Shown here: positions 1 to 8,287 of the stretch, piece by piece
Position numbering within the stretch: position 1 is the stretch's first letter
Layout: every line of letters starts with the position of its first letter
Assembly (NCBI RefSeq): GCF_963678635.1
Contig: NC_087062.1
Location: 89,253,845 to 89,317,844, forward strand
DNA length: 64,000 nucleotides
Direction: 5' to 3'
Origin: Symsagittifera roscoffensis
Lineage: Eukaryota > Xenacoelomorpha > Acoela > Convolutidae
The notes under the pieces: model-generated
Databases searched by the model: none
What the model was told of the DNA's origin: nothing
Seen by the model: only the letters and a program-made list of their open reading frames with translations
Position numbers and translations under genes: made by a program

Positions 1-2
1 CA

Positions 3-188
3 TCATCAAGTTCAAAACAAACCAAACGACTCAAAACAAGAAAGAAAGCCACCACGGAAAGAGTCAAAGAAAGAGAGAAAGACGAAGACGACACTGAATC
101 GTACGGTACGCCCTATAACGATTCAGATTCTTCAACGTCAGAAAAGACGGAGACGAAAAGTATAAGATGGGAAACCTACACCAACTGA
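3..188 (+). pseudogene. Open frame ahead of the integrase, possibly its displaced N-terminus
   Basis: A frame runs open from the window edge to a TGA at 186-188. It encodes a very polar stretch: Lys/Arg-rich at first, then acidic and Ser/Thr-rich. It overlaps by about 23 nt the in-frame region that leads into the integrase one frame over (open from 166). Either it is the N-terminal part of the integrase protein, shifted by an indel, or the tail of another element gene. The charged composition carries no domain I recognise. The left window edge prevents a decision. Confidence 0.35.
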
Positions 189-1101
189 GGAAAAACTTTT
201 GAAAAAGAGTTACACAGATAAAGGTCCAGCATTGTTCGGTAGTGTTAAAACTTTGAAGGCTACAACGGTCATACCAAGACGAAAAGTTAAACATTTTTTA
301 CATACAGAACCGTCTTATACAAAATACCGAACAGTTCGCCGCAAAACAGCTCGGCTTAAAGTGATAGTTTATGACATAAACGAAATATGGTCAATCGATT
401 TGGCATATGTTGATAAACTAGCAAAATACAACAAAGATATCAAATATCTTTTAGTTGCAGTAAATTGCATGTCCCGTTATCTTCGCGTGCAGCCACTGAA
501 ATCAAAGTATGCCACAACAACTGCAGAAGCGTTCAATCAAATGATAACGACAGAGAAACCGAAAAAAGTCTGGGTAGATAAAGGCACCGAGTTCAAGGGG
601 TCATTCAAAACTTTATGTGAGAAAAAGGGTATCAAGACATACACAACAGAGAGTGAAAAGAAGTCCGCTTTCGCTGAGAGGAACATTCGATCACTAAAAA
701 GTTTGATTTATAAGTATTTGGAGGACAAATGGACCTACTCTTACATCGATAAGCTTCAAGACTTTGTCAACACGAGAACAAACCGCGCCATCAAATTAGC
801 CCCCAATAAAGTGACAAAAAAGGATGTTCCCTGTTTAATTTCATTAAGAGCGGAACAATCATTGAAACTAGTTCGCCGACCAAAACTCTACGTTGGCGAT
901 TTTGTGAGAATAGCAAAAATTGACATCCCTTTTCGAAAAGGTTATAAACAATCCTTCACTGACGAAGTTTTTGAAATATTTGACATACCAACAAGGAACC
1001 CACCGACTTATAATCTTATCGACGCTGATAGAGAACCAATAGAGGGTAAATTTTATGAGCCCGAACTAATCAGAGTATTGGAAAAGGAAGGGTCAAGCTA
1101 A
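166..1101 (+). CDS. Maverick retroviral-type integrase (F54H12.3-like), N-terminus incomplete
   Basis: The protein would catalyse strand transfer of element ends into host DNA. The frame is open from 166 with no upstream ATG; a stop lies at 163-165 and TTG at 199 is the only start-like codon nearby, so the true start is probably in the displaced frame to the left. The catalytic triad is visible: Asp in WSIDLAYVDK, Asp in VWVDKGTEF, and Glu in SAFAERNIRSLKS. These match the DDE core of the C. elegans F54H12.3-type integrases of Mavericks. Upstream is a Lys/Arg-rich domain with an RRK segment, typical of the family. The C-terminus (about PKLYVGDFVRI onwards) fits an SH3-like DNA-binding fold. 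Only 3 nt separate its stop from the next ATG. Confidence 0.88.
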   Translation, partial: DGKPTPTEEKLLKKSYTDKGPALFGSVKTLKATTVIPRRKVKHFLHTEPSYTKYRTVRRKTARLKVIVYDINEIWSIDLAYVDKLAKYNKDIKYLLVAVNCMSRYLRVQPLKSKYATTTAEAFNQMITTEKPKKVWVDKGTEFKGSFKTLCEKKGIKTYTTESEKKSAFAERNIRSLKSLIYKYLEDKWTYSYIDKLQDFVNTRTNRAIKLAPNKVTKKDVPCLISLRAEQSLKLVRRPKLYVGDFVRIAKIDIPFRKGYKQSFTDEVFEIFDIPTRNPPTYNLIDADREPIEGKFYEPELIRVLEKEGSS

Positions 1102-1104
1102 ACA

Positions 1105-1977
1105 ATGTCTAGCAACTTTGGAGGTGACAAAGATTCCTTTAGTATTACATTGGTGTCATCAGCCTCAATGAATATCTTCATTGACAAGTCACTAGCGAGT
1201 TTTAAAAACCTGCTGAGTGAAGATATCGATCTGCAAGGCGAATGGAGAATTGCATTGTCAGAAATAACGTTTCCCACTCATTTTAACAATGTAACAGATA
1301 CTAAAATAGTGTACTATAAAAAAGACAAAGTTAGAGCAAGTCTTAAAGTGGCAAAAGATAAAATATCTAGACCATATGATGGAGAGAAAATTGAAATAAC
1401 AAAGGGTGAATATGGCGAAATCGAGAAATTATTCAACGAAATCAATCGGAAGGTTGATCTTGATAATTTCACTTATAGCATCGACCCCATTACCAAACAT
1501 CTTTCAATTTGGATGCATTATTGGGAAGGCATTACCTTTGAGAGCCCACAAATTCCTAGTATTTTGGGTTTCAAAGGTATAAGAGATGGAACGGGCTACC
1601 ATATCGGCTATAAAGAATCCAGTCATATCCATAGGACTCTCACATCGCAAAACTTCATTTCCGACTACCCTGTCGATATCTCTGCTGGAACCCAAATGCT
1701 GTTTATCTACTTGGATATAATCCACTATCAGATTGTGGGTGACACCAAAGCACCGTTGCTCAGAGTCATTGATACTAATCGACGAGTGAAAAACGGTTAC
1801 GTGTGCAGCATTAAACCAAATCATCGCAAAGTTTTTAGCAACTTAGATTATAAAAAACTCCTCGTGAATAACATCCAGAGCATTGCAGTAAACCTACGAA
1901 CAGAAACCGGTAGACTTGTACCATTTGCGGGAGGAGGAAAAAGTTGTTTTGACTTTAAAATTTCAAAAGTTTTCTGA
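1105..1977 (+). CDS. Maverick penton-like minor capsid protein
   Basis: This is an intact 290-residue frame starting at ATG 1105, directly behind the integrase. The N-terminal block (SITLVSSASMNIF, then ASFKNLLSEDIDLQGEWRI, then ALSEITFP) is a conserved signature of proteins found beside F54H12.2-like capsid genes in many invertebrate Mavericks. I recognise the family, but the penton role is inferred from gene order and size, since Maverick and adintovirus pentons sit beside the pX and major capsid genes. No signal peptide or membrane segment is evident. The frame is unbroken, unlike its downstream neighbours. A small antisense frame at 1504-1824 is a shadow. Confidence 0.72.
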   Translation: MSSNFGGDKDSFSITLVSSASMNIFIDKSLASFKNLLSEDIDLQGEWRIALSEITFPTHFNNVTDTKIVYYKKDKVRASLKVAKDKISRPYDGEKIEITKGEYGEIEKLFNEINRKVDLDNFTYSIDPITKHLSIWMHYWEGITFESPQIPSILGFKGIRDGTGYHIGYKESSHIHRTLTSQNFISDYPVDISAGTQMLFIYLDIIHYQIVGDTKAPLLRVIDTNRRVKNGYVCSIKPNHRKVFSNLDYKKLLVNNIQSIAVNLRTETGRLVPFAGGGKSCFDFKISKVF

Positions 1978-1985
1978 TTAAGATT

Positions 1986-2402
1986 ATGGAGGCATACTAT
2001 CATAATCAAGCGACCATGCCTCACTTCTCAGGACATTACAGACAGCGGGGTAGTGGCTTCGGTGCTCTGGCTATGGGTATTGGACGAGTAGCACTTCCGT
2101 TAGCTCGGAAATTTATAGTACCAGCAGCAAAACGTATTGGAAAAGAATTACTTGTTCAAGCAGCACCCGAATTAATAGACATAGCAACCAGGAAGAAAAC
2201 GCCCAAACAAGCCTTGAAAAACACAGTAAAAAACACAATCAAAAAACAAGTTGGAGCTGGACGCAGTAAGTCCCATGAGCAGAAAACGGAAGAGAGAAAC
2301 AACAACAACAACAACAAGAAAAAGAAAAACAAAAGCTCTCATTCCACAGAAACGAACCCCACTGAGAAGTCGGTCCAACTTTTTCACCAAAGTACGAAAT
2401 GA
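1986..2402 (+). CDS. pX-like basic core / minor capsid peptide
   Basis: This 138-residue protein starts at ATG 1986, 8 nt after the preceding stop. Its central segment QRGSGFGALAMGIGRVALPL followed by an alanine-rich amphipathic stretch is typical of adenovirus pX/pVI-like core peptides in Mavericks and adintoviruses. It probably acts in virion core or membrane contact. The C-terminal third, after an AAC repeat (2302-2318), is low-complexity Asn/Lys in this frame. An alternative frame over the same bases is far more basic (KRKR and RKRK clusters) and terminates at 2408-2410, inside the next gene. A frameshift in or before the repeat is therefore plausible. Its stop overlaps the ATG of the capsid gene as ATGA. 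Confidence 0.65.
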   Translation: MEAYYHNQATMPHFSGHYRQRGSGFGALAMGIGRVALPLARKFIVPAAKRIGKELLVQAAPELIDIATRKKTPKQALKNTVKNTIKKQVGAGRSKSHEQKTEERNNNNNNKKKKNKSSHSTETNPTEKSVQLFHQSTK

Positions 2403-3714
2403 TTTCTAATTTATTGCCAACTGAAGCAACTCACAGCTCATTAGATTTATTTGAAAAGCCTCCTCTACTCGTTACATTTGAAAATGCGTTCACTCAAAAA
2501 ATTGGTCCATCTTATTCACCTGATGGTCCTATGCTCGAATTTGAAGTTTTAGGAGATAGAAACAACTTTATCGATCTTCAACGAACTCGCTTGGAGATTG
2601 TAGCACGCGTTGTTCAAAATAATGGTAATGTACTGCGAACTCATGCTACAGAGGTAGCACAACGAGACACCCCTATTTGGTTAACAATCCACTTTCATCT
2701 TTATTTTCCGAATGCACAATGTCCTTGAATGGAGAAAAAATTTCAACAACCAATGCCAATTTTGCCCATAAGAGTTTCATTGAGACCGAATTTTCACATG
2801 GTAATGATGCAAAGAAAACATGGCTTGCTTGTCAAGGTTATTATTATGAAGATAATCCATCAGGTATTGATGGTGCTAATGGGCGAGCTGAAGATGTCGC
2901 TGAACGTAAACGAATCGTAGCTGCATCAACCGAATTCCGTTTATTTGGTAAAATTGCTTGTGATTTTTTATCATGTGACAAACATCTTATCAGCGGTGTT
3001 ACAATAAGACTTTCTCTGAGACGATCTCCTAATGACTTTGTTATCATGTCTGAGCATAGAGATAAACATTACCGTGTTGAAATCACAGAGGCTAACCTAT
3101 ATGTGCGCAAAATGACAGTAACCGATTTTGTGCTATCGTCGATAGAAAAAACTCCGTTGAAAACACCCGCAATATACAATTATATTGAAGTTTTACCGAG
3201 AACTTTTTTGGCCACAACTGGTGTGCAAAGCTGGCGACAAGAAGACGTTTTTGCCAAAGAGCCAGTTCGTCGAATGATTTTAGCAATGAGCTCGAATACA
3301 GCATACCTGGGAACTAACCGAAGAAACCCGTTTCATTATCAAAAATTTCAGCTGAATGAAATCATTGTTTACCGAAACGGTCTGCCCATTGCAGGAACTC
3401 CTGTGTCAACGACTGATAACAAAAGAGTATACTATAACACATTGGAAGCTCTAGACTTTGTTTTCAACAATAGTCATGGAATTAGTTTGGCTAATTATCA
3501 CAATCATTATATTATGGCATTTGATCTCACTTCTACTCAGGAGGCTTCACATGACTTTATTCATCCTGAATTGACCAATTGCACCATTTCAGTAGAACTG
3601 AAGTTTGATGCACCGCTGGGGGAAAATGTAGAGTTACTTTTCATGGGAGAGCGTGCATCAACAGTTTACGTGCGTTCCGATAGAAAAATAGCTAAAAACA
3701 CTCTAATGAGTTGA
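2399..3714 (+). pseudogene. F54H12.2-like putative major capsid protein, frameshifted
   Basis: The frame begins at ATG 2399, overlapping the preceding gene by 4 nt. The N-terminal part (LDLFEKPP, then DGPMLEFEV, then NFIDLQRTRLEI) and, one frame over, the later part (SLFSECTMSLNGEKIS, then SFIETEFSHGNDAKK) together match the F54H12.2 family, which is widespread in invertebrate genomes. The switch occurs around 2675-2685, where the first frame runs on to a stop at 2728 and the second opens; the simplest cause is a one-base indel. The hexon-like jelly-roll major capsid role is inferred from family size, its place between pX and protease, and known Maverick gene order. The downstream frame of about 345 residues is otherwise clean to the TGA at 3712. 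Confidence 0.8.
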
Positions 3715-3730
3715 CTCGGTGAAAAAAAAA

Positions 3731-4168
3731 ATGGACAATTTACAGATTACTGAGCTTATTCACCGATGCAAGCATTTGAAACATCGATTTTGTGGCATTT
3801 TTCCCGCTAACTTAGCATTTAATACAATATTGAAACGTGACAATACTTTCATGATAGTGAACGCATCAAACTCAGACCAGCCAGGAACTCATTGGTTACT
3901 GTTTGCTCAAGCTGGTGGTCAAATCTTTTTTGCAGATCCTCTTGGACGAAGCCTACACAACTATCCACATGTATACAAAAATATGAGACGTTCTATCCAT
4001 GAGGGAAACCAAATACTGATGAATAAGCCAATCCAATCAGCTAACTCGGTCTTGTGCGGACTTTATTGTATTTATGTTGCTCATGGTATAATTTCATCTA
4101 AATTTCTTATAGGTTTCAAGGTTAATGACCATGACATGATGCGTTTTGCTAAACATATGATGTTATAA
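3731..4168 (+). CDS. Adenain-like cysteine protease (virion maturation)
   Basis: The first ATG after the capsid stop is at 3731, preceded by a GTG and an A-run that I do not take as the start. The protein is about 145 residues, short even for adenain. Catalytic elements are in the family order: His in GTHWLLF, Asp in FADPLG, oxyanion Gln in KPIQSANS, and nucleophile Cys in VLCGLYC. This is the Ulp1/adenain (C5-type) fold used to process capsid precursors in adenoviruses and Mavericks. No break is seen, so this is one of the best preserved genes of the element. Its 3' end faces that of the minus-strand gene ending at 4286, and 117 nt of AT-rich DNA separate them. Confidence 0.88.
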   Translation: MDNLQITELIHRCKHLKHRFCGIFPANLAFNTILKRDNTFMIVNASNSDQPGTHWLLFAQAGGQIFFADPLGRSLHNYPHVYKNMRRSIHEGNQILMNKPIQSANSVLCGLYCIYVAHGIISSKFLIGFKVNDHDMMRFAKHMML

Positions 4169-4285
4169 CTTTGTGATACTGATGCATTTCTTTAAAGATT
4201 TATAATTTATTTTTAAGAAAAAAACATGTTTTATGGTTGCTAGAACACTTGCCTCTGGCGTTATCGCAGGCTCTAAAAACCGTTT

Positions 4286-4921
4286 TCAGAGTTTAAATTT
4301 TTTTTCCATTATAAATTTAACAAACAAAGTATTTGAATCAATCTCTAAACGACCATACCCACTCAAAATGATATCAATAATTTTAGAAAACTCGGCGGCA
4401 TTATCACCATTCAAAATATTAATGAAGCGTTCAATTGTTACATTAGTGATTAAATCAGTTTGAGTTTGAATGGATCGAGTTTGTGAAGCAAAGCAAACTT
4501 GTGGCAATCTTCTTCGTAGAGAAGCACCACCAATGTCAGTTGAGTTGTTAATAGAATTGTTGTAGTTGACAGCAATTTTTAATTTCTCCATCAGGGGTCC
4601 CGATAGGTGAAGTTTACTGCAACCCAATATTAGATGCTTGAAAGATGAGAGTAGACAAGGTACAACGAAAGTGGTTGAGGTCATCTTTTTCACTACGTCG
4701 ACACAATCCTTGGTTACTTCGATGAGAACATGGATGTGGGGATGGTCATTGTCGAGCACTTGGGCGCAAGACTCGTTCTGAATTGAGTGGGTTGCAAATG
4801 CAAAATTTGTGTTTAGAGGGAGTTGTGAGGCGTCGTGTTCGTTGTTCAGAATAAAAAATTTAAAATTCTTTCGAATTTTTTTTAAAAATTCAGGCGACTG
4901 CTCATACATTGCTTCAACCAT
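4286..4921 (-). CDS. Unknown Maverick protein with an HUH-like motif
   Basis: A 211-residue minus-strand frame converges on the protease gene. Residues 60-69 read HPHIHVLIEV, fitting the HUH (His-hydrophobic-His) metal-binding motif of rolling-circle Rep and parvovirus NS1 nickases. A beta-strand-like KFFILNN lies about 40 residues upstream, as the Rep fold would require. Against this, I see no YxxxK catalytic tyrosine motif; the only nearby tyrosine is in VNYNNS (about residue 120). No helicase domain follows. The ATG sits directly behind TTTAACCAG, which resembles a splice acceptor, so it may be the second exon of a gene that includes the frame at 4965-5225. I do not recognise the family as a whole. 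Confidence 0.5.
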   Translation of the reverse strand: MVEAMYEQSPEFLKKIRKNFKFFILNNEHDASQLPLNTNFAFATHSIQNESCAQVLDNDHPHIHVLIEVTKDCVDVVKKMTSTTFVVPCLLSSFKHLILGCSKLHLSGPLMEKLKIAVNYNNSINNSTDIGGASLRRRLPQVCFASQTRSIQTQTDLITNVTIERFINILNGDNAAEFSKIIDIILSGYGRLEIDSNTLFVKFIMEKKFKL

Positions 4922-4964
4922 TCTGCTGGTTAAATCAAATTATTCAAAGGTTTTTTTTTCTGTT

Positions 4965-5225
4965 TCAGGCAACTCTACACTTTTTATTATTCGAGTATTC
5001 ATCATCAGCATCGTTTTCATCGCCACTTTCAGCACATTCTTTTTTGGGAGGGACTAATCGTTTTGACGTGTATCGTCTTTTATGATGTTTATCATTTACA
5101 GCTGAGGAGGATGAGGAGGAGGAGGAAGATGATGAAGTCTTTTCACCAGTTTGTTTTTTAACCAATTTTTTAATCTTTGAATAATTATCTGCCAAACAAC
5201 CAAATTCTCTTGTCGTTAAGGTCAC
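4965..5225 (-). CDS. Small Ser-rich, acidic/basic protein or 5' exon
   Basis: An 86-codon minus-strand frame lies upstream of the HUH-motif frame and in the same direction. It has no ATG: it opens at a GTG behind a CAAGCAG acceptor-like sequence, so it is probably an exon or part of one. It encodes a lysine-rich segment (YSKIKKLVKK), an 11-residue serine run, a basic patch and an acidic tail (GDENDADDE). Such composition is common in disordered nuclear proteins. The gap to the next frame (4922-4964) is short enough for a minimal intron, but no strong GT donor is visible. I do not recognise it. Confidence 0.35.
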   Translation of the reverse strand: MTLTTREFGCLADNYSKIKKLVKKQTGEKTSSSSSSSSSSSAVNDKHHKRRYTSKRLVPPKKECAESGDENDADDEYSNNKKCRVA

Positions 5226-5258
5226 TGCTTGATAACATTTAAATACAAGCTACTGCAG

Positions 5259-5473
5259 ATTCAACAGAGAAAAAAGATGAGGATCAGCAGACGCCCAAAA
5301 CCCCAATAAAACCGGATATTTTTTCAATCACTCAACAACAGCAGCAGCATACTTCTTCTACTTCTTCTTCCGGCAGTCAAAGTCCCACTGCACAGAACTT
5401 AGTGGCTGAGACGCCGCCTATCAATGCTTGCTTTGCGCCAAAAAAACGCAAACTGCAATTTAGAGATCTCTGA
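5259..5473 (+). CDS. 3'-terminal exon of an unknown nuclear-type protein
   Basis: This plus-strand open stretch follows a good splice acceptor (CTACTGCAG) and ends at TGA 5471-5473. It is too short and ATG-less to be seen as a gene by itself. It encodes an acidic start, a Gln run, a Ser/Thr-rich linker and, just before the stop, APKKRKLQF, which closely resembles a monopartite nuclear localisation signal. A polyadenylation signal AATAAA lies 165 nt downstream. The upstream exon was not found; every nearby frame to the left is on the other strand. It could belong to an element regulatory protein or be a remnant. The function is unknown. Confidence 0.4.
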
Positions 5474-5637
5474 AAACTCAAAAAAAAACTTTGTTTCCAC
5501 CGAGAGTGCACCAGTTTGGGGGTTTATTATTTAGTTTGATAAGTTTTTATTATTGTGGCTGAATCTTTGTTTACGTTTTGCTTATGATTTTTTTCTAATT
5601 TAAAGTTTGCTTTGTGATTTTCAATCAATAGAAAGGA

Positions 5638-5643
5638 AATAAA
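5638..5643 (+). promoter_or_regulatory. Candidate polyadenylation signal AATAAA
   Basis: A canonical hexamer lies 165 nt after the stop of the exon at 5259-5473, in very A/T-rich DNA, so chance occurrence is possible. Confidence 0.35.
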
Positions 5644-5954
5644 AACAAAAGAAAAAATTAATAGAAAAAAATCAAAATAACTTTAAAAAGTCGGCATAAA
5701 AGTCTAAAAGTATAAATTTTGATAAATTTCTGGTCAAATCCAACTTAATTATATCAGTTTTTTTTAATGCTCATTTCAAAAAATCAAAAAAAAATAAACT
5801 GAATACTCCTCCTAAGATTTTATCTAATGATGTTGAAACAAAAAACGTAAAAATGTTTTTGTTATGTTTTTTCATAATAGTTTTCAAAATATAAATATTA
5901 ACACAGAAAAAGATAAAGAGAAAGAGAGAGAGAGAGAGAGAAAGAGAACTGACG

Positions 5955-6019
5955 ATCCATAAACCCCATTATTATCCCTTTTGGGATATAGCTTTTTCAA
6001 AAGAAAGCTATTTATGGAT
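5955..6019. repeat. Three-way-junction (T-shaped) palindrome
   Basis: An outer 9-bp stem, ATCCATAAA at 5955-5963 with TTTATGGAT at 6011-6019, encloses two smaller hairpins in tandem: ATCCC-TTTT-GGGAT at 5974-5987 and TAGCTTT with AAAGCTA at 5989-6010. All three stems are perfect as read. The layout recalls the T-shaped terminal hairpins of parvoviruses, but it sits internally. Its role is unknown; replication origin, cruciform or RNA structure are all possible. Confidence 0.6.
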
Positions 6020-8187
6020 GGGTCCAGCAATTCTGCCGGTTAATCAACCATAGTTACTTTTGGCTCTTTACACTCTCTGTTTTTTTTTCTCTCTCTCTAA
6101 TATGTCTACAGCCTGGTGGGGTTAGCCAGGACTCTTAGGAGTAGACTTTAGAGAGTGTATGAGCCAGTATAAAGCATTATATATAATAAAATTACATGTC
6201 TATAACAGATTTCACGTTTAATAATACTCATTTTCAGGTTAAAATGGTTAAAAAATTCAAAATATGTTTTTTTTCTCGATTTTTCAACATGGGTTACAAC
6301 CCTGTCCAATAAATCACGACAAATTGATTGGACCAGGTTTCATTGGATTTGGAGACAAAAAAGTTTTTTTGTAATTTTTTTTTTTTTTTCACTACAAGAA
6401 TATGTACTAAAAATGAAACATCTCAAATTTTTGACCCAACATTACAGTGGGGCAAGCGTTTCAGAGGTTCCTAATGAATAGCACTGCCGGGTAGTTATTG
6501 CCTACTGTACCAAACGGCCCTGCATCAATCTTTTGATGAACTATATGTGAAATTTGTCATAGAATACTAATTTATTTGAGAAATGAACAAAATTCTCAAC
6601 TACCCTTTATCATTTTTGTCAGGTATATTTGACTTGACTTGATTGATGGGTCTTCCTTGCTTGACTTGATTGGTGGGTTACCATTTTGGTTGAAACAAAA
6701 AAACTTGGCAAAAAAAAACTCAAATATATTTCCAATATTTAGTCAAGTTGACTAAACAGGGAAGTTGATAATAGCAGTGGGTGTTAACATTCACACACTT
6801 TAGGTAAAAGAAATAACATTCCCGGGTTGATCCTTCATGGAATTATCAGCTACTCTAACCACAAGTATTTATGCTGTTTAATACAGTTGAGTCATTTACC
6901 CAATATCGAATTGACAGTCAATTCATAAAACCATATAAAGCCCCAAATTTACAACCACTTCAAAGCCACTGTTGATTTTATGCTTCACCCACGTAATTGA
7001 GTTTAATTAATAGAGTCTTGATCCAAATTTTGTTTTTGAAAAACTTTTCACTTCTCGCTTTTGCTTTGTCAAAATCAGCTTTGGTAAAACTTGAAAGATT
7101 TCTGAACACTCAATCTTGAACCAACAATGCCTAACTCAAGTGGAAAACAGACACCAGTCATTTGTTCGACCTGCTCGAAAGTCTTTAATTCACCAAGGAA
7201 CTTGAGACGACATGAACAAAATATCCATAAGATATTCGCAGCCCCACCGCCACCAACTAAATGTGACGAATGTCGAGAATCCTTCAGCTCGCTGGCAGAA
7301 GCTAGGGAGCATGTCGAGCTAGCTCACAACGTCTCAACTGATAGTCTTTGTATCTACTGTCATACAATCTTCCTCTCGGTTGAGAAGTTCCGGCAACATA
7401 TGTCGAAAAACCATCAACTACCCATTTGGACTCCCGGAAATGAGGTGGGAACATCATCTGCTCCAACTGAATCTGCGTTTAGGGGAAAGTTAAGACGATA
7501 CGAGTTGAGCGTTATGGAGGATGAATTGGATCTGATGAATGTAATCATGCGAAACAAAGAGGAAATTGATGCGTTGATAGACGAAAGAGTGCAGGAAGGA
7601 CCCTGTAAATTTCAACTGCATGTGGACATGAGTATGATAAAGTTCTCGAGCGATACAAACGAAACTGGTGACGGGGAGTTACGCCACGAGAAGACAATGT
7701 TATATCTGAATTCTAAGATGATCAATGTCTTCTTCAATGGAATCGAGAAAGAGACATATTTGGAAATGATTGAGCATATGGTCAATGCCATCAACACGTT
7801 CGCTTCTCACGGTAGCGGTTGGATTGTGGAGCGCATTGAAAAGCTGGCTGTAAGTTTTGCAGCATTTTCTCCTATCCGTGCTGGCTCTTACATTGACCTT
7901 CCCGATTCATTGAAACCGGTGAAACAGAGTTTCACCAACATTAAAACGAGAAACGATCAGAAGTGCTTTCTATACTGCTTTGTGGCCGCGTACCATGATC
8001 GATATTCAGAGACCACAACTGCTCTTTATCCTGCTGCCCAAAGCTAACAACATCGAAACAAACTGAAAAATTACAAGCTCTCCCAAGAACATGTTGTGAA
8101 AATTGAAGGCTGGTACGAGATGCCAATGGGACTATATGATATTGACCGATTTGAACAACTTAACAACTGTCAAGTCAATGTATTCCG

Positions 8188-8287
8188 GTGAGCATTGATT
8201 TTTTTTTTGACAAAACATTTGTTTAATCATGTATAACACATTACGTTCATCTAGAAACCCGAGCACTCAATTGTTTGTTTTCATTAG
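8188..8287 (+). other. Polymerase intron 1 (100 bp)
   Basis: The donor is CCG|GTGAGC and the acceptor CATTAG|GTAC. Removing it joins the conserved polymerase frames on both sides in phase 2. Confidence 0.8.

Larger units (their letters stand above)
5474..7126. other. Maverick central spacer between divergent genes
   Basis: This 1.65 kb stretch has no credible coding frame. It lies between the minus-strand block and the plus-strand polymerase gene, so it should hold the polymerase promoter. It contains an (AG)n microsatellite at about 5917-5946, a pyrimidine counterpart CTCTCTCTCT near 6088-6098 that could pair with it, and the palindromic three-way structure at 5955-6019. A 14-mer ATTCTGCYGGTTAA is shared between 6030 and the start region of the HUH-motif frame (4921). 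From 6100 to 7126 I see nothing else I can name. Confidence 0.6.

Noticed and set aside
7941-8126. Minus-strand frame over the polymerase
   Set aside because: It is a shadow of the well-supported plus-strand polymerase, with no domain of its own.
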